22,498 nt of DNA from a virus, in IMG/VR virus record IMGVR_UViG_3300020171_000459, positions 1 through 22,498 of that record, one strand, 5' to 3'. The notes below the pieces were generated by a model that worked only from the letters and a program-made list of their open reading frames with translations, ran no database searches and had not been told where the DNA came from. The translations under genes were made by a program, and so were the position numbers. Positions 14,744-22,389 of the stretch are shown here, one piece after another; within the stretch, counting starts at the first letter, position 1, and the number at the start of each line of letters is the position of its first letter.

Positions 14744-17629
14744 TTATGGTGCTGATGTTGTGCTTGATATTCTCAGCGAACAAGACACATTACTGCACGC
14801 CTGACTTCCATTGTTTGAAGCGACTGCTCTTACAGTAACTTTGTCCCCAGCATTTAATGATATTGGATTTGCTACTGTGTTTACTGTCGTATCTGCTCCA
14901 GCCAGTTGCATAGTCATTGCTTCTGCTCCAGCATTCTTCATTATAGTGAAGTCAACAGTTTCTCCTGCTGCTGGTGCTATTCCTGCGGATGCATACATTG
15001 CAACTATTGTGCATGCTTCTGGTGCTACATAGACTAAAGTTTCTGCTGCCTGCCATGATCCTGCATCTGGTGCTATATATCTTGTATTCCCTGCACCCAA
15101 AACTGCTGGGCCTGTCATACTTATTGTATAATAAGATGTGTGTGTATGTGCCGCAATGTCAACGCCGTCAACAGTTCCGCCCACAGTTAAGTTTCCAGAC
15201 ATATTGATTGTTGTTACGCCTGTGACTGCTCCTGCTGTTGTGCTGAAATTGCCATCAGTCAAAGTTGTGCCAGTTATTACACCTGCATCAGTTACAGACC
15301 AAGAAGTTCCTGACATTCCGCCTGTGTTAGTTATTGCACCTGCTCCTGCGACCAGACCGACACAATTTACTGCACCCACCCCACTTACAATAAAAGTTGG
15401 TGTGCTTATCAATCGTGTCCATGCCTGAGTTGCATCTATTTGTATTGCATAGGTTGTTCCTGCTGTGCCTGCTCCGTTGCTGTCAATGTAGATTGCTCTT
15501 GATGTAGAACCCACGTTTGCTCCCTGCGCATCTAACAAACAAGCAACTATCTGATTTGTATGCACTCCTGTTTCTGCGGTTACATCCAAGTCAAGATTTG
15601 CCAAAGCTGTATCTGCATCTGCTGTGTCTATATCAAAGTTTAGAGCACCTGCATTTGCGAAACTTGTTGTTGATACGAATTGTGCTGTTGTCAATACGCC
15701 TGCTTTTGTCAGACTAAAGTTGTTTGCAATGATTGAATTTCCTGTTGAGCCATTCATAGTTATGTTCAATCCATCGCCTGCAACTACTGCTGCTCCCATG
15801 TCTATTGCAATTCCGTGGCCTGCTGTGGCTGTTGCGCTTCTTGTTACATCAATTAGGTTAGCTGCTGTTGCACCAGTTGGTGTCACATCTACTAATCCAT
15901 TAAATGTAGCCAATGCAGAAAATGTTGCTGTTCCAGTTGCACCTGTTGTTACAATTGCTCCGTTTGCTGTAAATGCACTGCCTGTTGCACCGCCCATTAC
16001 AACTGATATTGCATTGCCTGCAACTACTGCTGCACCCATCGCTATTGCCAAACCATCTCCTGCGGTTGCAGTTGCTGATCTGGTTAAGTCAATTAGGTTA
16101 GCTGCTGTTGCGCCTGCTGGTGCTATGTCAACAAATCCGTTTAGAGTAGTTACACCTGCAATAGTCAAAGCTCCTGTGCCTGTTGTAGAAAATGCTCCTG
16201 TTGTTGTGATATTTCCGTCTGCCTGCAAAGCGTAACCTGTAGCTCCCCCCATGACAATGTTAATTGCATTGCCACCTACTACTGCCGCACCCATAGCAAT
16301 ATCTATTGCATTTCCAGCTGTTGCAGTTGCGCTTCTTGTAATGTCAAGAAGATCTCCTGCTGTTGCTCCGGTTGGTGTTATATCCACGAATCCTGCTGTG
16401 CTGATTATACCTACCCCGTTGGCAATACTTACACAACCAGATAATGCTCCTGCTGTGGTTGTAAAAGTTCCATCAGTAAGTGTTGCACCAGTAACAGTTC
16501 CTGCACCTGCATTAACACCCACACAGATTATAGCTCCTGTTGCACCTGTTATAGACCACAATGTTCCTGATACATCATTTCCGCCTGCCAATAAAGCATT
16601 TGTAATGTTTGCGTCAGAACCATTGAAAGCTGTGACTATTCCGTTAGCCATTGCTCCTGAACAAGTTGCAGAGAAAGCATCTGTTATTGCCATCGTTGCG
16701 TCTGTGTTGTCTACTAAGATACCCACGTCTAATAGTTGTGTAGCTGCTGCGTTCTGCAAGACAGTCAAACCTCTAATCACACCTGCGTTAGATGAAGTCA
16801 TGTTAATTATGACTGCATCAACTGCGCCTGTATGGCCAGAGCTTGTTATCTCTAATCTCTCAGCTGCGACGAAATCCATATCCACATTTGCTGTGAATGT
16901 GATTGCGCCTGGTACACTAATTGCTCCACTTGGAAAGTCAAAAGTTCCTGTTGATGCTGACATATCAAAGTCATAAGAACCTGCTGCCCAGACTAAGTCT
17001 GATGCCATTTTAGCAGTTGCGACTATTGTATCAGTTATTGCATTTCCAAGAACTGTGTTTCCGTTTGCTGTTAGAGTTCCGCCAATAGTTGCGTTTGCAA
17101 TCGTTGTGAAAGCTCCGTTGACCTCAACTTCCTTCTCAAACACTGCATTCTCATCAAAAGTTGGTGTTGCTAATATAGTTAGTGTGTCTATTGCAGCGTC
17201 TCCCAAAGTCATGCTTCCGTTGAATACGGTTGCACCATTGAAAGTTGCTGTGCCTGTAAATGTTGAAGAACCTCCAACTGACAAATCTCCACCAGTCAAA
17301 ACTATATTGCCTGCTGCACTTGTGTAAGTTGCTGTTGCTGTGATTGCACCTGTTACATTTAACACTCCTCCTAAAGTAGTTGCTCCTGTTCCGACAGTTA
17401 ATGTCTTTATTCCAGGAATACTTGTGTTTCCTGCAAGAGTTACTGCTCCTGTAGGTGTGGTAAATGTGCCAGAACCTGACCAGGCAAATGTTGGGTTTCC
17501 TGATGTTGTTGTGTTTCCGTAAAAGGTTTGAGTGTCTCCAGCTGCGTCACCATATTGTCCAGTTCCTGTATTGACAAATGAAGTAACAGTATCTGAAGCT
17601 GTGCCCATTCCTCGTTTCATGTTTCCCAT
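14744..17629 (-). CDS. Large repetitive head-fibre-like protein, 961 aa
   Basis: Very Ala/Thr/Gly/Val-rich. Residues 1-230 have short hydrophobic-Gly-Thr repeats (AVTLAGNTSIPGIKTLTVGT; GVLNVTGAITATATYTSA) like phage fibre shafts or beta-solenoids. Residues about 413-655 hold three tandem copies of a roughly 80-residue unit beginning G(F/L)VDxxPxGATA and containing TRSATATAG and MGAAVV. At about 830 is AAHTHTSYYT, a His-x-His motif as in metal-coordinated fibre tips, followed by a 125-residue beta-rich C-terminal domain, probably the distal knob. SD GGAGGTAAGAAT precedes the start. The gene follows the capsid protein directly, so a capsid-attached fibre is inferred; a tail fibre is the alternative. 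Confidence 0.85.
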   Translation of the reverse strand: MGNMKRGMGTASDTVTSFVNTGTGQYGDAAGDTQTFYGNTTTSGNPTFAWSGSGTFTTPTGAVTLAGNTSIPGIKTLTVGTGATTLGGVLNVTGAITATATYTSAAGNIVLTGGDLSVGGSSTFTGTATFNGATVFNGSMTLGDAAIDTLTILATPTFDENAVFEKEVEVNGAFTTIANATIGGTLTANGNTVLGNAITDTIVATAKMASDLVWAAGSYDFDMSASTGTFDFPSGAISVPGAITFTANVDMDFVAAERLEITSSGHTGAVDAVIINMTSSNAGVIRGLTVLQNAAATQLLDVGILVDNTDATMAITDAFSATCSGAMANGIVTAFNGSDANITNALLAGGNDVSGTLWSITGATGAIICVGVNAGAGTVTGATLTDGTFTTTAGALSGCVSIANGVGIISTAGFVDITPTGATAGDLLDITRSATATAGNAIDIAMGAAVVGGNAINIVMGGATGYALQADGNITTTGAFSTTGTGALTIAGVTTLNGFVDIAPAGATAANLIDLTRSATATAGDGLAIAMGAAVVAGNAISVVMGGATGSAFTANGAIVTTGATGTATFSALATFNGLVDVTPTGATAANLIDVTRSATATAGHGIAIDMGAAVVAGDGLNITMNGSTGNSIIANNFSLTKAGVLTTAQFVSTTSFANAGALNFDIDTADADTALANLDLDVTAETGVHTNQIVACLLDAQGANVGSTSRAIYIDSNGAGTAGTTYAIQIDATQAWTRLISTPTFIVSGVGAVNCVGLVAGAGAITNTGGMSGTSWSVTDAGVITGTTLTDGNFSTTAGAVTGVTTINMSGNLTVGGTVDGVDIAAHTHTSYYTISMTGPAVLGAGNTRYIAPDAGSWQAAETLVYVAPEACTIVAMYASAGIAPAAGETVDFTIMKNAGAEAMTMQLAGADTTVNTVANPISLNAGDKVTVRAVASNNGSQACSNVSCSLRISSTTSAP
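15660..16393 (-). repeat. Three tandem coding repeats of 240-255 bp in the fibre gene
   Basis: Copies begin at 16393, 16138 and 15898 at the codons for Gly-(Phe/Leu)-Val-Asp. Spacings are 255 and 240 bases, both multiples of three. Copies 2 and 3 share an exact run of more than 20 bases in the segment coding for AAxLIDxTRSA. The third copy is the most divergent at its end (NGSTGNSIIANNFSLTKAG). The repeats keep frame, so unequal recombination could lengthen or shorten the fibre without breaking it. Confidence 0.85.
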
Positions 17630-17667
17630 ATTCTTACCTCCGTAATTTTTTCAATAAGGCAAATACC

Positions 17668-18513
17668 TTATGGAGTTATGTCTATCTTTGCAATCGCATT
17701 TGTGTGTAGATAAGCCATTGCTGTTCTCATTGAGAAGTAATACTCTGTTCTGTCGTATTTTGGATTTTCAAATGTTTCCATTTTCAGAGGTCTTTTCTCG
17801 CCAATGACAAAAGCATTGTTTCTGTCAATCATGTAACCTGTGTATTTACCAGATTCATTAATGACTGTGCTTCCTTCCCAGACTTTCATACCCATAATTC
17901 TGCCTACTAAGCCGTTTGTTGGATTGTTTACTCCAGATTTGTCTGCTTCCATATATGTGTCAATGCCTTCAAGGTCATTAACCAATTGTGGAGATAGAAT
18001 TAAATCTGTTGGTTTGAAATCATTTTTTGTCAAGTCCAGCTTTGCTTCTCTCAGGTTGTCAATATCCACGCTTGTTGTTCCGCTTGCTGTGTTGCCTGCG
18101 TATGTTCCAAGCAAAGTTGCGATCAGATATTCTTCGTTTCTTGCCATTCTTTCTGCGGATGCTTTTGAGTTCATGTCCACAACAGAAAATATACAATCTT
18201 CTGTGGCTTCCTTTGTTACATAGAAAGCGTCAGCATACTTAACTGGTCTGAGATTTCTTGAAGTCACTGTTTGAAACTCTTTTAAGATTTCAGCTCCTTC
18301 TGCAACTGTATGAATGTCAATAGTTGCACTTGTCTGAATTGGTATATCAATGTCAGAGCCCTTGATTTCGCTTGCTGGGATGTTATAAGCTGCAAGTCCC
18401 CTCAAAACTAATTCTGGTTTCGCATATTCCCAATACTTATTCAATATCGTCTCTGGGACTATTGAATCATATTGAGCTGTGTCTGCTTCCCCTGCGTTTA
18501 ATAATCTGTGCAT
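17668..18513 (-). CDS. Major capsid protein, HK97 fold, 281 aa
   Basis: Gene order, size and pattern fit HK97-fold capsid proteins: an N-terminal arm (VPETILNKYWEYAKPELVLR), an E-loop-like segment (SDIDIPIQTSATIDIHTVAE), the spine region with ERMARNEEYLIATLLGTYAG, a P-domain stretch LILSPQLVNDLEGIDTYM, and a C-terminal TEYYFSMRTAMAYLHTNAI. There is no N-terminal delta domain, consistent with a separate scaffold. The start has an ideal SD (AAAGGAGG, short spacing), fitting high expression. A 6-bp hairpin overlaps the stop. Confidence 0.92.
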   Translation of the reverse strand: MHRLLNAGEADTAQYDSIVPETILNKYWEYAKPELVLRGLAAYNIPASEIKGSDIDIPIQTSATIDIHTVAEGAEILKEFQTVTSRNLRPVKYADAFYVTKEATEDCIFSVVDMNSKASAERMARNEEYLIATLLGTYAGNTASGTTSVDIDNLREAKLDLTKNDFKPTDLILSPQLVNDLEGIDTYMEADKSGVNNPTNGLVGRIMGMKVWEGSTVINESGKYTGYMIDRNNAFVIGEKRPLKMETFENPKYDRTEYYFSMRTAMAYLHTNAIAKIDITP

Positions 18514-18526
18514 ATCAATTCCTCCT

Positions 18527-18904
18527 TTAAACTCTTATCAGGACATCGCCTGTGTTTCCAGTTGTAAATGATTGCAATGCTTTCCCAATCACTTTACCTG
18601 CAGTTGTTCCGTTAGTTACTGTTTTGTAACCTTCTGCAATAACTGTAAGACCGGTTGTAACTCCTGTTCCTGCGGTCAATTCAAAAATTCCATCTGTGCA
18701 TACTGTGCCTGGAATAGTTGATGTTAAACTACCTTGCACTACAACACCCATTACTTGAGTATCAGCGAATGAACCTGTAACTGAAGTGCCGATATAAGTG
18801 CCAGTCATTGTGCAGAGATCCCCTGCAACCAAACCTGCGGTAGTTGTTGTTGTCGGATAAATTGACAACAATTTTCCGTCTCCTACATATTTTCCTGCTG
18901 CCAT
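18527..18904 (-). CDS. Capsid decoration / cement protein, DUF2190-like, 125 aa
   Basis: Small Gly/Thr/Val-rich beta protein with the repeated layout of DUF2190-like cement proteins: AGDLCTMTGTYIGTS, a VMGVVVQGSL turn, GIFELTAGTGVTTGLTVIAE, and a final GKALQSFTTGNTGDVLIRV. It lies between protease-scaffold and capsid protein, the usual place for this family, and has a strong SD (AGGAGGAATTATT). Expected to bind the outside of the capsid after expansion and stabilise it. Confidence 0.85.
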   Translation of the reverse strand: MAAGKYVGDGKLLSIYPTTTTTAGLVAGDLCTMTGTYIGTSVTGSFADTQVMGVVVQGSLTSTIPGTVCTDGIFELTAGTGVTTGLTVIAEGYKTVTNGTTAGKVIGKALQSFTTGNTGDVLIRV

Positions 18905-18921
18905 AATAATTCCTCCTTAGT

Positions 18922-19272
18922 TTATTTAATCAAAACCCAGCTTGTCGGTGAGTCTTGTTTGCATAGTTTTTTAACTGCTGACTCTTTTGTCATAACAGTT
19001 TTTCTTATCTCTACTTTTGATAGAGCTTCTTCCAATTCAGATACTTTCTTTTTGAGTTCTGAAGTTTCATCTTTTGCCATCTGCTCGGCTGGCACTTCTG
19101 GTGCTTGCTCTGCTGGCTTTTCTTCCTTCTTCATGCCCTCAATAGCTGAAAGTCTGTCTGAAAGTTCTTTTACCATTGCCAAAACTTCTTCCAAAGAAAC
19201 AGCTGGCTTTTGCTCTACTGGAGCTTCTGCTGCTGGAACTTCGTCTTGAAGTTTCTTTTCTTCTTCAACCAT
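18922..19272 (-). CDS. Internally initiated scaffold protein, 116 aa
   Basis: In-frame ATG at 19272 (Met200 of the protease, MVEEEKKLQDE) is preceded by AAAGGAGG with eight bases of spacing, one of the best SD sites in the window and inside a coding region. Use of this start would give the coiled-coil scaffold without the protease, like lambda Nu3 within gene C. The product is acidic and Lys/Glu/Ala/Pro-rich with two helical stretches and a basic C-terminus (AVKKLCKQDSP). The protein is predicted, not proven. Confidence 0.7.
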   Translation of the reverse strand: MVEEEKKLQDEVPAAEAPVEQKPAVSLEEVLAMVKELSDRLSAIEGMKKEEKPAEQAPEVPAEQMAKDETSELKKKVSELEEALSKVEIRKTVMTKESAVKKLCKQDSPTSWVLIK

Positions 19273-19869
19273 TGTATCTTCCTCCTTTATTTTTTCTAAA
19301 TAAGCAGAAACCTGCTTAGAATTGTAAAGCTCAGTCAATCTACTTCTTTCATCGGCTGGCTCACAAACATGAGATAATTCAAGTGGTGTTAACCCAGATG
19401 CGTATAATTCGCCTTTCTTCTTTACTATTTTATCTACTCCAAAACCTGCACTAAATCCGTCAGTCACACCCATTTTTATATTCCTTGCAACCTGTTCATT
19501 GGTTACGATTGCATCAAACTTTATTCCTTCTTGATTTCCTTCGCTGTCATGCCATGCATCCCAGTAAGAGTTAGTAACTTTCCCTATCACATCAAAAATA
19601 CTTGTTGAGTGATCTGCTCTTAATTGCTTGCCCATAAATTGAGGCACGACTGCTTGGAGTTCTTCCTTTGTATAATTTACATCATTGTGTTTGCCAACTG
19701 TAATAGCTACTCCACTGATGTTAAGCCCTTTAAGTTCTGGGTTCTCCTTGTCAGTATAATAACTCAGGACATTAAACTTCCCAGAGTTCTTCAGAATAAT
19801 TGAATACCCTTTTGAATCTTCTGTTATTATATTTTCTACCTTTCCCATTCCGTCTTTTAGTCCGCTCAT
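18922..19869 (-). CDS. Prohead protease fused to scaffold domain, 315 aa
   Basis: The start at ATG 19869 (MSGLKDGMGK) overlaps the upstream stop as ATGA and has GAGGGGAAG upstream; a longer start inside the previous gene is unlikely. Catalytic features of HK97/herpes-type prohead proteases are visible: His87 in LRADHS, Ser140 in TDGFSAGF, and the conserved PLELSHVCEPAD (162-173), matching the family's LxEVSLVxxPA segment. After about 200 the sequence changes to a Glu/Lys/Ala/Pro-rich region with a coiled coil (SLEEVLAMVKELSDRLSAIE and SELKKKVSELEEALSKVEI), a typical scaffold. A strong internal start at Met200 would make scaffold alone. Confidence 0.9.
   Translation of the reverse strand: MSGLKDGMGKVENIITEDSKGYSIILKNSGKFNVLSYYTDKENPELKGLNISGVAITVGKHNDVNYTKEELQAVVPQFMGKQLRADHSTSIFDVIGKVTNSYWDAWHDSEGNQEGIKFDAIVTNEQVARNIKMGVTDGFSAGFGVDKIVKKKGELYASGLTPLELSHVCEPADERSRLTELYNSKQVSAYLEKIKEEDTMVEEEKKLQDEVPAAEAPVEQKPAVSLEEVLAMVKELSDRLSAIEGMKKEEKPAEQAPEVPAEQMAKDETSELKKKVSELEEALSKVEIRKTVMTKESAVKKLCKQDSPTSWVLIK
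19270..19288 (-). promoter_or_regulatory. Internal ribosome binding site for the scaffold
   Basis: Minus strand AAAGGAGG, eight bases, then ATG. In the protease frame these bases code Lys-Glu-Glu-Asp-Thr-Met. Glu-rich coding can give GGAGGA by chance, but the full AAAGGAGG with ideal spacing at the exact boundary of the scaffold domain argues for function. Confidence 0.7.
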
Positions 19870-20075
19870 AATAACTTCCCCTCTTTGAATTTGATAAATG
19901 CTCCACCAAAGTAATCTAAATAATCCTCGCTTAGTTCTTCTGCTTTCTTTCCAGAGCAGATGCAAATAATTTCTTCATAAGTGTTTTCAAGCGTGTCCTG
20001 CAATTCATAGTTTACTGGTAACAATATTGTATTCTTGCATTTCTCACAAACCCACTTTATGTATTTTTTTACCAT
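19866..20075 (-). CDS. Small zinc-ribbon-like protein, 69 aa
   Basis: Contains VCEKC (Cys10, Cys13) and ICIC (Cys38, Cys40), a four-Cys arrangement that could hold one zinc ion. The rest is acidic with aromatic residues (SEDYLDYFGGAFIKFKEG). ATG at 20075 has AGAGGAAATAAATC upstream and overlaps the preceding gene by seven bases; the stop overlaps the protease start as ATGA. No family recognised; the position between portal and protease suggests a head-assembly accessory. Confidence 0.7.
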   Translation of the reverse strand: MVKKYIKWVCEKCKNTILLPVNYELQDTLENTYEEIICICSGKKAEELSEDYLDYFGGAFIKFKEGKLL

Positions 20076-20323
20076 GATTTATTTCCTCTTGAGTGCTTTT
20101 CTACTCCGTTCAATTTGAATTGTCTGATTACTTTGTCATCTGTAATGTGATGAGTGCAACTTGTATCTTCTGTGTGATATTCGTAAAGTCCGAAACCTGT
20201 CTTGTCAGTCCTGTCTAAAGTCATAAACTGATTTTGAATTGTTGAAATGTTATCTTCTACAAAGTCTGTTATGCCTCTTGCAACCGGCATCATTGTCCCT
20301 TTTTTAGTCCAAAATGCATTCAT
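20069..20323 (-). CDS. Hypothetical protein, 84 aa
   Basis: The start at ATG 20323 (MNAFWTKKGTMMPVARG) overlaps the portal-MuF stop as ATGA; further upstream in-frame ATGs would lie inside the portal gene. Sequence is mixed and polar, with DFVEDNISTIQNQFMTLDRT in the middle and His-rich DTSCTHHITDDKV near 57-69. No membrane segment or known motif. It could be a small head-assembly protein; this is inferred from position only. Confidence 0.65.
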   Translation of the reverse strand: MNAFWTKKGTMMPVARGITDFVEDNISTIQNQFMTLDRTDKTGFGLYEYHTEDTSCTHHITDDKVIRQFKLNGVEKHSRGNKSW

Positions 20324-22128
20324 ACTGGTCTCCATGAGCAGCGGCAATTTGTATGGGCTGGAATTAAACCCTTTGCTTGAATAATATTAAATGTCTGTCC
20401 ATTCAAATCGTAACAAACATGACCTTTCTTATCATTTCTGCTATCTATTGTTGCATCCCATTTAACTTCTTCTATTCCCTGTTGCTGTAATCTCAATAAA
20501 CTTCCTTCATTTGCTATTCGTATGGATTCTGTGCGTGCAATCATTTTTGCTCTTTCTTTGTCATTATCTATAAGTGGAGCTATTTCATTTGAAATGCTTG
20601 AAATGCTTAATCCTTCTGTAAATGCTCTTGAGAATATGTCTCTTAGCTTTTTAACTATTGACTTTGCAATGTCTTTAATCTCGTTGAAATTGTATGCTTG
20701 GATAAATTTTAAAAAGAAGTCTTTTGTATCTAAGTAAACTGTCTTGTCAGACCAGCCTATCCATTCTTCTAAGTTGTCTATTTTGTCTAATTCTTCCTTG
20801 CTTAGTTCTTTGTGTAATAAAGGTTGAAATGCAGGTTGTTCAGGTTTGTATTCCCCGCTTAGTTCATCCGGTGAGTATCCAAGCTTCTTCTGTGCTAATT
20901 CTTTGGTAATTAGTCCAGCTTGATATTGAGCTATGTATTTCTGTGTCTCTGCATTTGTGTCTTTGTAATCAAAATCGTTAAAACAGATTTCTACCTGATC
21001 TGTGGTTAATTTGTATTGCGCTAAGAACTCAGAGAAAATATATTTGTTTAACTGCCTGAGTATAATGTCTTGATTGTATTTGATGTCCGGCTTGAGAAGG
21101 TCTAAAAGTGCTTGTGAAGAAGCATAGTTTACTTCTGTGGCCTGTCCCATAAGAATCTTAGGAACTCCAATACCCATTAAAATTCCTTGCATGCCTACTT
21201 CTTGATACTCTGGAAGCAAAGAAGATTTTGAGTTGTCATCCACCATTCCTATATTTATACTGCTGTCATGAACAAACTCTATTTTATTATTCATGTCAGT
21301 AAAGTCTGCACTTATTCTATCCATAACTTCTTTAGGTATATGCTTTGAACTTGGATCATCTTTATTTCCTATTGTAACATCATACTTTGGAAAGCCTTTG
21401 CGATAAATGAAATTCCCAGTTCCCTCTTGAATGTTCTCAAAGATAGTTAGTTCTCGCCAAAGCGGCTCTACTACTCCAATTCCATAAATTCCAGTTGGTG
21501 ATTCATTAAGCCTAAAGTAAATTATATCATCAATTCCAAGCTCTATAAATTGTCCGTTGGTTACTTCCTGATAAAAGTTTGAAATATTTCCATACTCATC
21601 ATGCTCTATTACTACCGAACATGGATCTATAAGCGCTATTGAACTGATTTGTCCCATTCCGTCTCTGACTATCTCAGCAAAGCAGTTTCCAAAGATTTGT
21701 AGTTGCCTTGCAATGTTTTCTGTCTTGAAATTTAAATTCAGTTTCTCCACGAACCTGTAAAAGTTGTCTTCCACTAAAGGAAGGTCAGTTTCTATTTTTA
21801 GTCCAGGTGAAGCCACTAATTGAGCCTTCTTGTTAATTGCTGTAAATAAGAGTGAGTTATGAGTATAGACTTTTAACATTCCTTTAAACTGATTTCGCTT
21901 TGAATCTACCTGAAAGTATTTAGATTCTTTGCCTATTGTAATCTGACTCTTTCTTTCGTTGAATAAATATTTGCTTCCAAAGGTCTGATCTGACTTCTCA
22001 AGAAAAATAGTTTCTTCTGGTATTTCATCACAAAGTCTGTTAACTGGCTTTGCTTCATGCTTTTTTGAAGAATAAGTCGGTTTAAATTCCTTCGCTTTAA
22101 ACACATTAAGTAAATCAGAGACTTTCAA
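20320..22128 (-). CDS. Portal protein fused to MuF-like C-terminal domain, 602 aa
   Basis: Residues about 60-440 are a phage portal: NSLLFTAINKKAQLVASPGL, FGNCFAEIVRDGMGQISSIA, LIDPCSVVIEHDEYGNI, DDIIYFRLNESPTGIYGIGV and GIGVPKILMGQATEVNYASS follow the portal order (wing, clip, stem, crown). Residues about 490-602 match Mu gpF-like minor head proteins: MIARTESIRIANEGSLLRLQ, GIEEVKWDATID, and the ending IPAHTNCRCSW with the family's H-x-N-C-R-C. The fusion joins two proteins normally encoded side by side. The frame opens without an ATG; TTG at 22128 is the likely start with only a weak SD, so the first residues are uncertain; GTG at codon 8 is an alternative. Confidence 0.9.
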   Translation of the reverse strand: MKVSDLLNVFKAKEFKPTYSSKKHEAKPVNRLCDEIPEETIFLEKSDQTFGSKYLFNERKSQITIGKESKYFQVDSKRNQFKGMLKVYTHNSLLFTAINKKAQLVASPGLKIETDLPLVEDNFYRFVEKLNLNFKTENIARQLQIFGNCFAEIVRDGMGQISSIALIDPCSVVIEHDEYGNISNFYQEVTNGQFIELGIDDIIYFRLNESPTGIYGIGVVEPLWRELTIFENIQEGTGNFIYRKGFPKYDVTIGNKDDPSSKHIPKEVMDRISADFTDMNNKIEFVHDSSINIGMVDDNSKSSLLPEYQEVGMQGILMGIGVPKILMGQATEVNYASSQALLDLLKPDIKYNQDIILRQLNKYIFSEFLAQYKLTTDQVEICFNDFDYKDTNAETQKYIAQYQAGLITKELAQKKLGYSPDELSGEYKPEQPAFQPLLHKELSKEELDKIDNLEEWIGWSDKTVYLDTKDFFLKFIQAYNFNEIKDIAKSIVKKLRDIFSRAFTEGLSISSISNEIAPLIDNDKERAKMIARTESIRIANEGSLLRLQQQGIEEVKWDATIDSRNDKKGHVCYDLNGQTFNIIQAKGLIPAHTNCRCSWRPV

Positions 22129-22182
22129 GAGAGCACCAGAGAGGAAATCCTGCCAATAGTAGTGTGTATGTTACTTATAAAA

Positions 22183-22389
22183 CTATTGTTTTAAAATCTC
22201 AGCAGCTCCACATTCCTTGCAAAGAGTTCTGTTCTTTTCTTCTGGTAAGAAATAACTCAAAAATGGTTTAACCTTCAAATGCTTTCTTTCTGTCTTTTTC
22301 CAAGGAATGTTCTCTTGCTTCTCTGGTCTGTTTGCTTGGAATCTGTAACAAAGTCCTGTTATTTCCTTATTGCACTTGTCGCATTTCAT
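22183..22389 (-). CDS. Small zinc-finger-like protein, 68 aa
   Basis: Two Cys pairs, CDKC (3-6) and CKEC (57-60), with a basic middle region (WKKTERKHLKVKPFLSYF), suggest a zinc-binding nucleic-acid or protein-interaction domain. The start overlaps the terminase stop as ATGA and it ends with TAG. Placed between large terminase and portal, it could aid packaging; function is not assignable from sequence alone. Confidence 0.75.
   Translation of the reverse strand: MKCDKCNKEITGLCYRFQANRPEKQENIPWKKTERKHLKVKPFLSYFLPEEKNRTLCKECGAAEILKQ

Noticed and set aside
15660-16393. Regular repeats as a CRISPR array
   Set aside because: The repeats are 240-255 bp, coding, in frame and imperfect; no short repeat/spacer pattern.
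15624-16976. Long open frames on the plus strand opposite the 961-residue fibre gene (about 200 and 240 codons)
   Set aside because: They are antisense to a clearly coding repetitive Ala/Thr/Gly/Val-rich gene whose codon pattern removes stops from the opposite strand; no SD, no recognisable protein, and all other genes are on the minus strand.
17654-17671. 6-bp hairpin (ATAAGG/CCTTAT) overlapping the capsid stop as a terminator
   Set aside because: Stem is short and AT-rich, and on the minus strand it is followed by A-rich rather than T-rich sequence.
22165-22182. TATA-like element TTTTATAAG before the portal gene as a promoter
   Set aside because: Short and common in AT-rich DNA; no matching second element and the gene follows closely in the same transcription unit.
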